NCBI RefSeq assembly: GCF_001661265.1
Contig: NW_017567005.1
Coordinates: forward strand, 359,912-423,911
Source: Saitoella complicata NRRL Y-17804
Lineage: Eukaryota > Ascomycota > Saitoellomycetes > Saitoellales > Saitoellaceae
Reading direction: 5' to 3'
DNA length: 64,000 nucleotides
The notes under the pieces were generated by a model that was given only the letters and a program-made list of their open reading frames with translations, searched no databases and had not been told where the DNA came from. Both the position numbers and the translations under genes were made by a program. This document shows positions 9,235 through 21,062 of this stretch, one piece after another; the first letter of the stretch is position 1; every line of letters begins with the position of its first letter.

Positions 9235-9317
9235 TGCGGTACCCAGGAATCGAACCTGGGTCAATTCGGACGTTGCGTAGCCACAACGAATTATGATAAC
9301 CCCTACACTAGTACCGC
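9235..9317 (-). tRNA. tRNA-His (GTG), intron-containing, copy 1
   Basis: Acceptor GCGGTAC/GTACCGC with discriminator A, T-arm CCAGG-TTCGATT-CCTGG, and anticodon stem ATTCG/CGAAT. The loop TTGTGG...C places GTG at 34-36. An 11-nt intron (CTACGCAACGT) follows position 37 and contains CAAC, which can pair with the anticodon-side GTTG. The gene totals 83 nt; the G-1 base and CCA are added after transcription. Confidence 0.95.
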
Positions 9318-9477
9318 AGATTGTTGTTTGTCATTGTCATTTTTAAAATCAGAGTACAACCGCCATGAACCATGTGCACGATACCGTAACCAGCCGCGCG
9401 CTGACATCAAAGGCGGAGAACGACCCGCACCGAGAGACCAACCTGTACACCATTACCAACTTATCAATTAAACAGCT

Positions 9478-10841
9478 ATGGGTCTGTTCGCCGACGACCA
9501 CCCTTATTCTGCCATTACGCAATGGATTGAGCGATTGACTGCCGAGACGTACGAGGAAGATGACTTGAGCGGCTTGCCGGACTTGATCGAGGTGATCCGG
9601 CTTCAGGATACGGGGTATGTGTGTAGGATTGGGTGAATGGGATGATTGCTGATGAGATTGCGGTAGACCTCGTGAAGCTGCGCGTGCGATCAGGAAGAAG
9701 CTGAAGTATGGTAACTTACACCGTCAGTTGCGAGCTTTGACTGTATGCACTATCCACCTGCACCACCTGCCCGCTTTTCTGACCAATTCGTGCCCCAGAT
9801 TCTCAATGCTCTGATCGAAAACGCCGGAAAGCGCTTCCAACATTCCTTCGCCGACGAACCCCTCCTCGAACGCCTCCGCATCATGGCATCAGACTCCTAC
9901 ACCGATCGCGACGTGAAGAAGAAGTTGACGCTCTATTTCTTGAGCTGGCACAAGGAGTACGAGAATGAGCCGAGGATGAGGGGGATTGCGAATTTGTATA
10001 AGGATTTGCCGAAGAAGCCAAGAGCGCAGCCGGTGGTTAGGCCGCCGAGTCCGCATGATGAGGATCAGGAGGGAGATGAGCAGCATCGTCCGGGGCCTTC
10101 GAGTCCGCCGCCGAGGCCGGTGAGGACGAGCGCACCGAGTAGTCCGAGGATGGATACGTACCAGGGTTCTGCGAGTGTCAGTATCTTCGGGCACAAGAAA
10201 GACAAAAACAAGGATAAGCCATTCAATTTGGAGAAGGAGCGTCCGATGATCTTACAGACCATTGCGGCGAGTGGGCAGGCGAGTACGAATTTGTCGAATG
10301 CGTTGAAGCATGTCAATCGCGAAGTCGAGAGCGTGGTCGATAACCCAAAAAGTACACTCCAATCCTTCTCCCCTCGCATCGATCAGTGCTAACCTAGGGC
10401 GTAGTTACGCAATACCACAACCAATGCCGCCAACTCCGCAAACGCATCCTCCTCTACATCTCTTCCATCGAATCCGAAGAATGGCTCGGCACCCTCATCC
10501 ACGCAAACGAAGAACTCGTCTCCGCCCTCCAACTCTACGAACGGATGAAGAAACCCGTTCACGAAGACAGTGACTCCGAGGATGAAGAGACCTACATGCG
10601 TGAACGGATGCGGAAATTGTCCTTACCAGCGGACGGTGAGATGCCGCCCCCGAAACCTGCTAGACCTGGTTCAACGCCGGCAAGTCCGCAGTATAGGAAA
10701 CCTCCGCCGCCGCCGCCGATGGCGGCGAAGAAACCGGTTATGGCGATTGAGATGCCGGAGAGGAAGGTTGAGAAGGCGGATCCGAATGATCCATTTGCGA
10801 CGCCGATTGATGATGATGGAGTTAAGTGGGCGGAGGTGTAG
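9478..10841 (+). CDS. LSB5: LSB5-like VHS-GAT endocytic adaptor
   Basis: Four exons (9478-9614, 9667-9742, 9799-10351, 10405-10841) give 400 residues in frame. All three introns are 52-56 nt with GTATG or GTACA donors and CTGAY/CTAAC branches. Residues 1-140 form a VHS domain (MGLFADDHPYSAITQWIERL, then DVKKKLTLYFLSWHKEYENE). A GAT-like helical bundle follows around 240-320, including SSIESEEWLGTLIHANEELV. The C-terminus carries polyproline (six Pro) and an NDPFAT motif near the end. Yeast Lsb5 links endocytosis to actin by binding Las17, Sla1, Arf3 and ubiquitin. Proline tracts fit SH3 binding and NPF/DPF-like motifs fit endocytic partners. The gene starts 161 bp after a tRNA-His. Confidence 0.88.
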
Positions 10842-11332
10842 GGTGTTTTGCGGTGAGGGTGACGGTAATGGTGATGGAGGGTGTATGGGATTTTGAGGGA
10901 TGTGGGACTGGTATTTGGGCATGATTAGCGATATTTAGTATGTAATGTATGTATCCAACGTAAGCATAAGCAAGTAATACCGTGTACCTCCCATTATTTC
11001 CTCGTGTCCGTACCCGTGGGAGTTTCGCCGGTGGTATGCCGTTGGAATCAATTGTTTTGAGCCCACTGAGGGTTTTCGTATTTTGACACTAGAGATGATC
11101 AACGAGAACAACGAAACTCTCACAGACGCAACCCGTGGGAACACCGTATAGACATTCGGATATCCACCACCGAGACTGGTATACGCAACCCATGCCATCA
11201 TATGAGCGAGAGTCCAAACGTTCTAACGCAGGTTTCAACGAAGTACCAGTCGCCACAAAGATGGAAAAGACAAGGACCGAGGGAAATACCAAAAGGATAC
11301 AAAGCGGAGAAACATCTTTTAAACACTAAAAT
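10842..11332. other. Spacer between LSB5 and tRNA-His copy 2
   Basis: The 491 bp hold the LSB5 3' flank and the 5' flank of the next tRNA. I see no supported gene, repeat or RNA in it. Confidence 0.3.
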
Positions 11333-11415
11333 GCGGTACTAGTGTAGGGGTTATCATAATTCGTTGTGGCTACGCAACGTCCGAATTGACCCAGGTTCGA
11401 TTCCTGGGTACCGCA
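11333..11415 (+). tRNA. tRNA-His (GTG), intron-containing, copy 2
   Basis: Identical to copy 1 over all 83 nt, including the intron CTACGCAACGT, but on the opposite strand. Confidence 0.95.
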
Positions 11416-11631
11416 CATTATTTTGCATTTTGCTGTCCCATCATTCATGGTCATTCCGTCTTACACAGCTCATCTGAAGCCTCCTCAACTCATTTGCAAA
11501 TGCAATCCAGTTGCGGCCGCAAATGGCCACGCTGCATCGCTACCAGTATGCGACCCTGACAGCGGCCCGAACCTTCGTACTTTATGTCACCGCGCACGAT
11601 CCAGCGAAATAGCCGACCCAACACCACGACC

Positions 11632-12838
11632 ATGGCCCAACTGGCTGCCTGGTTTCTGGGCACCTCAGTTACAGTCTCCATCCTTGTTTTCATCGTCCTC
11701 TTTGGTCAACTACCTGCCTTCGGAGCCGGTCCTCTTGGTGCAGCGAACCGGTTCATTCTCCATGACATACCTTCATGTCTATCCTCTCTCGACCGACGGA
11801 TATGCGGAGGCAAGCTGTGTCCAATAGTCATGAGCATCGGTGATGGTCTCATGAACAAGAAGCATCCTCTTGTATTGATTCTGTACCTCGTACTCATGAC
11901 CGGTGGCTCCTACCTCTTCCTCCGGAACGGATATACCGAAATCCCGAACGAAGCACTAGGAAGCAAGCACATGTTCGTCCCTCCCCAACACGTCCGTCTC
12001 ATTTTTGTAGCTCACCTAAGTCTGTAGATACCTTATCCCCCTGACCATCCTCCTACCCTACGTCGCCCTCTACCTCGCAGCCTCCTCCGACCCAGGCTTC
12101 ATTTCATCCCACAACCACCACACCGCAATGTCGCTCTACCCATACGATCAGATCATCTTCCGCGCCGTACCCAACCCCGAGGAATGTCGGACGTGTCGAT
12201 GGGCGAAACCGGCTAGGAGTAAGCATTGTGGATTATGTGCGCGGTGCGTGGCGAAGATGGATCACCATTGTGCGTGGATTAACAATTGTGTTGGAACGAG
12301 GAATACGAGACATTTCCTTGGCTTTCTGGCGGCGAATGCGATCACCTTGACGTATGGTACATACCTGACGTACCATGTTCTCTATTTGAAGATGTCTGGG
12401 TCGGACGAGGACCAGTTGTGGGTTCGGTGGATCAACACCATGGCTGAGTACCGGGAGCTCGGGGCGGTATTTATATTGTGCCTGATGTGTTCCCTTATCA
12501 TGATCGGGTTCTTGGTAGCCCATATGTATCTGATCTGGGCTGGTACCACGACGAATGATTCATTGAAGTGGGGTGATATCAAGTACGCCCTGAAGAAGGG
12601 TACGATTGTTGTATTCGATGATGAAGGCAGAGGCAGCCCTACCGCGGATTATGATGCAACACGCTGGCCATGGGGAGGAATGAAGGGTAGGAGAAGGGGT
12701 GTCATTGCGGTGGATGCAGATGGGAATGTGCCGGAGGAGATTCGGGATTGCATTACGAACCTGAGAGACTTGGAAAATATCTACGACCGAGGGTTCCTAC
12801 GGAATATGACAGAGGTGTTGTGGCCGCCTAAGTTGTGA
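11632..12838 (+). CDS. SWF1: SWF1-type DHHC palmitoyltransferase
   Basis: Proteins of this family S-acylate membrane proteins, including SNAREs, at the ER. Two exons (11632-11972 and 12028-12838) give 383 residues; the 55-nt intron begins GTTCGT, and the frame requires this donor. The protein has an N-terminal membrane segment, two central segments before residue 130, then the Cys-rich domain: CRTCRWAKPARSKHCGLC and DHHCAWINNCVG with the catalytic DHHC. Two more membrane helices follow (AANAITLTYGTYLTYHVLYL and VFILCLMCSLIMIGFLVAHM). The size and the early transmembrane layout fit Swf1 rather than Akr or Pfa3 types. An upstream in-frame ATG at 11584 would add 16 polar residues. Confidence 0.88.
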
Positions 12839-12951
12839 TAGACAAGAAGGTATATTTGGTTACAACACACGCAAACTCCAAAAGAATGGCTAACATGCTC
12901 AATGATCACACCGCACTCTGCTAAACTCCCCAACATACAATATCTTCCACA

Positions 12952-14415
12952 CTAATACTCCAAGGCCTGCTCAAACAGCTTCGCCAAGCTCTCCCTCGTA
13001 ACCTCCTCTGGCTCAGGCGCCAACATCAACACCCTGCGCTGCGGCAACGTTCCCTCAACCAGATTCGGGATGTCACTCCTCTCGTAACCCAACTGACTAA
13101 TACCCCTTGGTTGATCTCCCAACCCGACCAGGAATTTGGCGATCGCCTCCGAGAGGATTGGACCAGCGTCCTCCTTACGGGCATTCGAGGTGTCTACTCC
13201 GAATATTTTTGCAATTTCGAGGTGACGCTCGGGGTTTGCTGGAGCGGTAAAATTGAATACAGCGGGCGCGGTGACGGCGACCGAAACACCGTGCGGCACG
13301 ATGGGGTGATCCACCGCGTACCCAGCATGCTTGTAGCTCTTGTTCATTCCGGACAAGGGGTATGACATGCCGTGACACAAATGCACACCAGCATTTCCGA
13401 ACCCGATACCGGCGAAGGTAGCGGCGAGGAGCATTTGTCCCTGAGCAAAGTGGTCTCCGGGGTCCTTGACGCAGCGGGGAAGGTACTCAACCACCATCTT
13501 CAAGGCGGTAATGGACCAGATGTCAGAGATTGGATTTGCGCCCTGGTAGGCGGGGCGGAGGAGGGGGTTGGTGGGGCGTGGGGTACGCTCGTTGTAAGGA
13601 ATTGCGGTGTAGGATTCGATGGAGTGACACAGAACATCGAGTCCGGAGGAGGCGAAGACGGCGGAAGGCATAGTGCGGACGTTGAGAGGGTCTACGACAC
13701 CAAGAAGTGGCTTAAGGTTTCGGTGTGCGATACCAGTTTTCGTCTTGTGGGACTGGAGATCGAAGATTGCGGTTCCGGTGGTTTCGGATCCCGTTCCGGC
13801 GGTGGTAGGAACTGCAATGAGAGGGTGAAGGCGCTTACCCACTGGAAGTCCCTTTCCGAGCGGCGCGTTGACGAAATCCATGAAGTCTGCGTCGGGATAG
13901 CAGGTGTAAAGGTTTGCCAGCTTGGCGGTGTCCATGACTGATCCTCCTCCAACTGCGAGGAATGAGTCTACACCGGCATTCCGTGCGAACTCGATGGCCT
14001 CCTTGATGGAAGTGTCCTTTGGCTCCACGCGGACATTGTCGAAAATGGCGTACGGTACACCCTGGGCCTCCAGACCTTCGATTGCCAACTTCAATGGTGT
14101 AAGTTGTGCAATGGTCTTATCCGTAAAGACCGCCACCTTCTTCGCGCCCATATTCTTGAAATCCATACCGACTTCACGGGTGACGCCTTCACCATAACGG
14201 ATCGAACTCGCAGCCATCTCGAAAGCATATTCCTTTTCCTCGGCAAAGGAGACAGGGGTAGCGTAACCTTTGCGAAGGATGTTTTTGGCGACTTGGAGGG
14301 GGTTCTGAACGGAGGAGCAAGAATGACAGGGACAAGAGGATGAGTGGGAGTTGACTGCGCCCATGAGGGTCATGGCCCTTTGGCGGGCTGTCTGTGCTAC
14401 GCGGATCATAGACAT
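12952..14415 (-). CDS. Mitochondrial hydroxyacid-oxoacid transhydrogenase (iron alcohol dehydrogenase family)
   Basis: This 487-residue single-exon protein matches ADHFE1-type enzymes, which oxidise 4-hydroxybutyrate to succinic semialdehyde while reducing 2-oxoglutarate to 2-hydroxyglutarate. The first 50 residues form a Ser/Cys-rich presequence. The dinucleotide-binding signature FLAVGGGSVMDTAKL and the PTTAGTGSETTGTAIFD segment are present. Metal-ligand candidates are the Asp and His of SGLDVLCHSIESY, the His residues of HLCHGMSYPL, and those of VDHPIVPHG, all conserved in the iron-dependent family. The length is normal. It converges with SWF1, the two stops being about 110 bp apart. Confidence 0.9.
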   Translation of the reverse strand: MSMIRVAQTARQRAMTLMGAVNSHSSSCPCHSCSSVQNPLQVAKNILRKGYATPVSFAEEKEYAFEMAASSIRYGEGVTREVGMDFKNMGAKKVAVFTDKTIAQLTPLKLAIEGLEAQGVPYAIFDNVRVEPKDTSIKEAIEFARNAGVDSFLAVGGGSVMDTAKLANLYTCYPDADFMDFVNAPLGKGLPVGKRLHPLIAVPTTAGTGSETTGTAIFDLQSHKTKTGIAHRNLKPLLGVVDPLNVRTMPSAVFASSGLDVLCHSIESYTAIPYNERTPRPTNPLLRPAYQGANPISDIWSITALKMVVEYLPRCVKDPGDHFAQGQMLLAATFAGIGFGNAGVHLCHGMSYPLSGMNKSYKHAGYAVDHPIVPHGVSVAVTAPAVFNFTAPANPERHLEIAKIFGVDTSNARKEDAGPILSEAIAKFLVGLGDQPRGISQLGYERSDIPNLVEGTLPQRRVLMLAPEPEEVTRESLAKLFEQALEY

Positions 14416-14620
14416 GGTTGATGCTTCAAAGTGTTGTTGATCGATCGATCAATCAGGGTGGTCGTGGAGGTCTTATACGAGACATACGTCGAGGTGGGGG
14501 AGTATCGCCGGGCGTTCCGTGCCAGTGCGGGGTTCATCATGTGGAGTCGGAACCGCGGCGCCTAAAGCTGACATAGCCGACAACTCCACATAATGTTTAA
14601 ATCCATATACATGTAGTTAA

Positions 14621-17012
14621 TCAGTTCACAATCCCACGCACGTACTCGATTTCACTCCATGTCGCCTTCCTGACTTTCTCCACCTTCAACTCCATCTTGC
14701 CGTCTTTGGTCACCCTTGCAACACCCACGACGCGGGTCATGTCTCCCACGCGCACATCATTCGAGACATCATGCCAGCAGCGACCGGAGAGGTACGGCCC
14801 ACGAGATGGATGGAAGATGTCACTGAGTTGAAGGACGTACTCAGGCCTTGGGTGGTAGATGGTACGTTCGGAAGAGGTAGAGGAGTGTAATACGCCTAAT
14901 CCCATACAATTAGCCTTCCTGCTGCGAACCATAAATGTGAGACTTACCAAAGAACTCGATGATCATCACTCGCTCCTCATCCTTACTCCTGCTGCAGCGT
15001 AACACCTCTCCGACGCGGAAACATGTCCGCAGCAAGCTTTCGCTGCCGAGGTTGAGGATCGTGGATGGAGGAGCCAGAGGATCTGGGTAAGAAGTACGTG
15101 TGAAGGGTTTGATGACCCGCGGTGCTGACGGTGCTGTGAAGGTTTCGGAGGGCGGAGGCGAGAGAAAGGTTGGTCTGTGTTGGTCGGCCTTGGTTTTGCT
15201 GGGAGGCGGCATGCATGTCCGAGCGATGTCATGACCTGATATGACTTCCGCTGAGGTCATCACCTCAGCTCTCCTTGCTCTCTTCCCTCTACTATCCGTA
15301 CACTCAGCCACTTCGCCATGCTCATGATCATCATACTGTCGTCTTTTGCGACTTTCACTGGAGTCTGAATCTCGAGAGTCCGGTTGGATGCCCCGTTCGT
15401 CCTCAAGCCTCATGCTAGCTTTCTCTTCGTTCACTCGTACCGATCGATCTCGAGACACAGAGCTGACTTCTACCTTCCCTGGTTGCTGTGGTATAGCAAC
15501 ATGTGATTTTGCGCCAAACTTGAATGCTACCAGTTTCTGTCGTGCTGGACCCAATAGATCTCGGGTGTCGTTATGCGTCTGCACCGTCTTCTCCGATCTC
15601 GTCTGCTGAGCTGAATTTGTTGTACCGTCTTCGGGACATCCGTTGATCCCTGCTTTCTCCATCTCTTCTTGTACCATCCGTTCCCCTATCATTTGAGAAT
15701 ACCCCATAACCTTGTCTGTTGTGTGGGCCTCTTCTGCGTTGCTCTTGGGCAGTCTCAATGCCGGTAATCCCATATAGGCAGGGTCAACATGATCTTCTTC
15801 GGGGGGCCGTGCAACGATACCGAGTTCGTAAATGTCAGCCGTGGGAATGAAGGAAGAAGCGGATCCAAACCCACCCAAGCCCGAAGGCTTAGCCGGGGTT
15901 ATATCCCAACCATTGTCTTCATCCTCGGCTAGATCTTCGTCTCGTCCCTGTGGCGAATAAGACTCCCCGTGCCTCCCAGATTCGTCGTGTAATGTGGAAC
16001 CCTTGTCTAGAAGGCTCTCCCGCGGGACCTCGAGCTCGACCTCTTTCGCTTCCAGATCGTCACCCGGTGGGACGGACCTGCCCATCTCGTAAATATCAGC
16101 CGTGGGAACAAACGTCTTTCCGCTCGAAAACCCGTCGTACACTGTTTTTGTTATACAAGTCACAGCAGGTGATGAGTCGCATCCGTATTTTCTTGAAGAA
16201 TTATGTTCGACAGGGGAAGTAACTTGATCTGTGGCGGCGGTATCATAAATGCTCGAAGTGGGAACGAATGATTTGCCGGAGGAGAATCCGGTGGAGAAGC
16301 CTGAAGGCGCGAAGACACACTCATCCTCGACCACATCTGTCCCTTCGTCCTCTTCTAAGTGGGTAGATGTATCATCGTTGCCCTGCTCTTGACTCTTCTC
16401 AGCTACCAGTAGCTCAACCGTGTCCGTTAAGGGGTTGACTCCCATGTCGTATATGCTCGCGGTCGGCACATAAGATTTGCCAGATGAAAAACCACTTGAG
16501 AAACCTGATGGGGCAAAGACGGTACCTGTATCCTCACAATCACCTTCCCCGATACTGGAATTATCTCCTTCTTGCTCGAGCGCATTTACTGCCAATGGCG
16601 AGCCGGCGGATGTATTCAATCCGTCCAATTCCTCGGGACATTGTCGTTGCTCACCTTCGACGAGCTCGCAAACGTTGCGTCCCCCTCCTTCCTCCGTGAT
16701 TTTACCGTGGTCGTGGCGCTGGCCTCCATCTCCTTCAAACCCCAAATCCACGCATTCATCCCCATGATGTTTGGACATGCATATATCCACATCCACATCC
16801 ACCCTCACTGGTCCCGTCATACACTCTTCCTCTCCCAAAGTTTCCACGCTATTCTCAGCCACCCTCTGTCCCGCTTCGTCCATATCTGTATCCGCTTCGA
16901 ATTCGTTCATCGACACCTCAACCGTATGGAGGCGCCGAAGTACGGGACGGTCTGGAGTGAATGCAGCAGAATGGCGAGCTGGCTGTGAGTATGGGGAAGA
17001 GTCGAACGTCAT
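14621..17012 (-). CDS. Fungal protein with four BRC-like repeats and a conserved C-terminal domain, function unknown
   Basis: Two exons (14948-17012 and 14621-14895) are split by a 52-nt intron (GTAAGT...GATTAG), giving 779 residues. The acidic, disordered N-terminal two thirds carries four repeats near residues 169-191, 237-257, 293-311 and 377-398, of the form GFSSGKSFVPTxxIYDMG. The last 150 residues are folded-looking: STILNLGSESLLRTCFRVGE, then YVLQLSDIFHPSRGPYLSGR, ending KATWSEIEYVRGIVN. I recall this C-terminal block as conserved in Pezizomycotina hypothetical proteins. The repeats recall BRCA2 BRC repeats (F-x-x-A-SGK-x-V), but the FxxA alanine is absent, so RAD51 binding is only a hypothesis. 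A basic, possibly nuclear segment (SRKRRQYDD, RGKRARR) lies near 560-590. Confidence 0.72.
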
Positions 17013-17306
17013 ATTGGGATGCTATGACTCACGGCCGGTTCAATTGAGTACAATTAAATCCCTTGTGGAGTGAAGTTGGTAGGTCAGTTCGTGTGGTGGG
17101 TCCCGGTGTGTGAGGTCAATGCGCGTGCGAACGCTCGGGTCTCTCGAACACACGATGGATCTGCACGACTGCGGCGAGACGCCGAGCAGAAGCACGAAAA
17201 GGAGGTTCCATTGATGGAATTGCGGTATCAACCTAAATTGTCCTGAATACGTGCGCTGTAGAACTTTGCAAGGGCAAGAAAAGCGAACCAACATACAAAA
17301 GCTTCG

Positions 17307-17389
17307 TGCGGTACCCAGGAATCGAACCTGGGTCAATTCGGACGTTGCGTGGCCACAACGAATTATGATAACCCCTACACTAGTACCGC
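17307..17389 (-). tRNA. tRNA-His (GTG), intron-containing, copy 3
   Basis: The mature sequence matches copies 1 and 2. The intron differs at one base (CCACGCAACGT rather than CTACGCAACGT), outside the mature tRNA. Confidence 0.95.
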
Positions 17390-17594
17390 AGAATGTTGAT
17401 TCTGTTTTGCTAACAAAATACGTATCAAGCGTTTTGGCCATTCTGTATAGACTCCTTCGAGTCTCGAACTTTGAGCGGGTATGCCCCCTCTGTATACGTT
17501 GTCTCGTCTACTTCTATGTTATCTCCCTATTTCGCAAAATACCAACACCAATGTCAAAAACGCCCCGAGCCAATCACGAACCCTCCCTTCCATG

Positions 17595-18668
17595 TCACGC
17601 CTCATCCACATCCAAATCAACCTGCCTCACATTCAAATTAACCCTCTTCCCCCTCATATACCCCGCAAACTCCTCCACCCACCCATCCTCCCCCTCCCCC
17701 TGCCCACCCACCTCCCCCAAATACCCCGGACACGTCCCCTCAATCACCCTCGGCACAGCATGAAACCCCATTCTCGCCTTCCCAGTCATGACGACAGCAT
17801 CCCCACTCCGCACTAAAATGGCAAGTGGCGCGACATCCTTCGTCTCCCGTCCCATTAGGAAGATTGCTGAACAACCGAGAGAGAGGGAGAGGAGTGGTGC
17901 GGTGTGGTTGGGTTCGGAGTGGTCGGTATGGGGGGACAACGTATCGCCTGGTGAGTAGAAATTGACGATTGCGGTTTGCGCAAGCCAGGTGTGTGTAGAG
18001 GATGGGAGGACGGAGACAAGGCGGGAAGAGAGGAGGGCAATGTCGGTGGGGAATGGTGGGGGTGGGGATGGTGGGTATGTCTTGGAGGTCCAGTCGTATT
18101 GGTGACCGAGTGTGATCCAGCGTAACTTCTTCTCCAGTAATTCCCGTACCGACATAGGTTTTAGGTGGTCTTGTAGTGGTTGGACAAGATCTAGAGTTTG
18201 TTCTTCTTCGCTTTGTTGCTGTGTCGCAATCGCGGCGGCGAAGAGGCCCCCGGGAATGAAGGGGTAGAAGGGGGTAAGGTTGCCTTTGTTGTAGGGTTTT
18301 GCGATGTCGCGGAGGAGTGTTTTTCGTATGAGGGTGCGTTGCGTGCGGGGTGGGAGGACGTTGGGGAGGATGATGAGGCCTGTTGTCATAACAAGTCAGC
18401 TTGGGCAATTGCAACCTCGCCGAGCTCAAGGTAACATGCCTGGTGCTCGTTCGTATTCGTAGGCTACTGGGTTTTCGGCAATGTCCCATCCGGTTTCTAC
18501 AACGGCCTCCTGTCGCGGTAAATTGAGCTCCACCCTTCTCAATCCCTCCGGCAGCTTCTCCACATCACTCAAATCCAACACATCCGACAAATCCAGTGGC
18601 TGATCTTTCCTCTTGTACTTCAACTCTGCCAACCTGAACGGAGTCTTGTTCGTCGGTGCTGTCCCCAT
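17595..18668 (-). CDS. ALKBH1-like Fe(II)/2-oxoglutarate dioxygenase, with a GC-AG intron
   Basis: Proteins of this family remove methyl groups from nucleic acids. Exon 1 (18440-18668) and exon 2 (17595-18379) join only if a GC-AG intron (18380-18439, CAG|GCATGT...CAACAG) is used. This gives 337 residues with APG|LIILPNVLPPRTQ, the usual opening of the AlkB fold. The iron site is seen as HTDHSEPNH (H-x-D) and the later His in GFHAVPRVIEG, with Arg following. No GT donor in the region keeps the frame. Residues 20-75 correspond to the N-terminal extension of ALKBH1/Abh1 proteins. A short Pro-rich loop (YPPSPPPPFP) precedes the core. Substrate, DNA or tRNA, cannot be read from the sequence. Confidence 0.85.
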
Positions 18669-18841
18669 TCTCCTTCTTCAGATGCGCAATTGTCGATCCT
18701 CACGGTTCGTAGCTTTTTTGAGATTCTTTGATGCCGTACACTTTTTGGCTGCATGTGGTGTGAGGCCGGTGATGCACCGCGATACTTAAACGTCAGCGAT
18801 AAGAACTGCTACTCCAAGAGTTGGGCAAAACGGTATTGGAG

Positions 18842-21062
18842 ATGAGCAATGTTGGGGATTTGCTAGAGTCGAAGCCGGAGGGACGCGAGCGGGAAAGATC
18901 GTCTTCGAACAGTGCTGCTGCCTCATCAGCATCAACAATGCCAGCACACTCAATCAGCGCACCAGAACCACCACGCCCAGCACCGGACGTGCCTCTATCA
19001 GAAAAAAGCAACGTCAGTCGTCCAATTGCAAGCTTCGATAAACCCTACAAACCCACAGTACGGCGTTCCGCCTCAGAACGACCATCATCACTCCACCCCC
19101 GCCCATTCACCAATGACTTCCGTACACCTGGAAAAGGACCAGGAGTCGACGCCCGCCTGACACCAGTAAAACGACCCACCCTCGATCCACGAACGCCGAC
19201 GTTGGAGGCCTGGCAAATCCGTTCATCATCACCCGTCAAAGCTCTCGGCACCGCGAACGGGAACACCCGAGTCCGCAGCGTAACGAGCCCTACCACCTCC
19301 CGCCGTCCCAGCCTCGAAAAAACGAAAAGCTCACGCACGTTCGAAGACCGAGGAAGAAAAGGAGGAGATAAACCATTCAGTTTATGGGATTATTTGTTGT
19401 TGGAGTTGAGTGCTACGGATCATGATGCGAGTGGGGTCGATATTGCGGTGAAGCAGGAGCGGGTTAGTAATTTCTTGAAGATCCCTGGTGCGCTCGAGGA
19501 GGTACGTCCCCCTCCCTCTTCAACGTCTCGTGTATATACTGACTGATTGAGGATCTTAGGTCATGGCATTCGGCTGGCTCGTCTGCCTCGATGCATTCCT
19601 CTACACCTTCACCATCCTTCCCCTCCGCTTCCTCCTCGCCCTCCCCTCCCTCTTCTCCTCCCTCCTCTCCTATACCCCCATCCCCCCCATCCCCTCCTCC
19701 CCACCCTCCCACCTCAAAACCTCCCAAAAACACGACCTCCTCCGCTTCCTCCTCGTCCTCCTCTCCACCTCCTTCCTCTCCCTCTTCGACGCCTCGAAAA
19801 TGTATCACACGATCCGTGGACAAGCGAGTATCAAGCTCTATGTTATTTTTAATTTGTTGGAGGTTGCGGATAGGCTTTGTGGTGCGATTGGGGTTGATGT
19901 GTTTGATTGTTTGTTTGGGAGGGGGAGGAGAGGGGGTGGTGAGTCGAGGCGGAGGAGGGGTGTGGAGAGGATGGGGTTTTTTGTATTGGGGGTTGCGTAT
20001 AATGGTGAGTCACTTTGTTTTGTCGATGGTTGATGTGGGTGCTAATGGAGGATATTGTACAGTTTTGCATGCCGTCGTGCTGTTTTACCAACTCGTCGCC
20101 CTCAATGTCGCAGTGAACAGCTACTCGAACGCACTACTGGGGCTACTGTTGAGTAACCAATTCGTGGAGATCAAAGGAAGCGTGTTCAAAAAATTCGAGA
20201 AGGAGAATCTGTTTCAGGTCACATGTGCTGGTAGGTCTCCATCAAACGCCATACTCGATGGTATTGGCTAACAACATGGTAACCTACAGATATCGTCGAG
20301 AGGTTTCAGTTGACGCTGATGTTACTTATCATCGCACTTCGCAACACTGTCGAGTTATCGGCCTCGACTACACTGTCGCTTCCGCTGCTGTTCGATTTGT
20401 TGTCGCCGGTTTTGATCGTGACGGGTAGTGAGATGGCGGTAGATTGGCTCAAACATGCGTTCATTACCAAATTCAACGGATTACGACCACGGGTGTATAA
20501 ACGCTACTTGGACGTATTATGTCGCGACTACGTCGTCTCGGAAAACGCGTTCGTTGACCAAAGTCCAGCCGTGGCGAGGAGGATTGGGTTCGCGAGTTTG
20601 CCGTTGGCGTGCGTCACGATTCGGGCTGGTATGCAAGTTTGGAGTATGCTACGAATCGTGCATACCTCGAACGTGGTACTAAACCAGACCGGGTCGAGGG
20701 TCGATAAAGTATTGGCGCACCTCACATCCTCCGACACCCTCGAAGCCTACATCTTCTCCCTCACCTCAACCCTCCTCTTCTTCGCCCTTCTTTTTGCCTG
20801 CCTCGTCGCGGTCAAACTCGTACTCGGACTCTCACTCCTCCACTACGCACAAAGCCGATACGGAACGATGTTGGAGCGGGAAGAGGAGGAGAGGGAGTAT
20901 GAGCGGAAACGGGGGAAGGTTGTGGAGAGGGGTGAGGTTGAGGTTGGAGAGTGGGCTAGGGAGTATATTAGGCGGGGAAGGGATGAGGTGCTGGATGGGG
21001 AGGAGAAGAAGACGTTGTGGAGGTTGGAGAGGTGGAGTATGGTTAGTAAGCGGATATGGTAG
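18842..21062 (+). CDS. TAPT1/EMP65-family ER membrane protein
   Basis: Four exons (18842-19501, 19560-20004, 20063-20230, 20290-21062) with introns of 58-59 nt give 681 residues in frame. The first 180 residues are disordered and rich in Ser, Pro and Arg. The conserved domain starts at SLWDYLLLELSATDHDASGV and continues with VSNFLKIPGALEEVMAFGWL, the signature of the TAPT1 (DUF747) family. Several membrane helices follow, including DIVERFQLTLMLLIIALRNT and the late YIFSLTSTLLFFALLFACLV. In yeast, Emp65 acts with Slp1 at the ER in protein folding and stability. The C-terminal 80 residues are a charged coiled region. The exact function here is inferred from family. Confidence 0.87.

Noticed and set aside
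12952-17012. Metabolic gene cluster around the transhydrogenase
   Set aside because: The neighbours (palmitoyltransferase, repeat protein, AlkB homolog) do not share a pathway, and no backbone biosynthetic enzyme is present.
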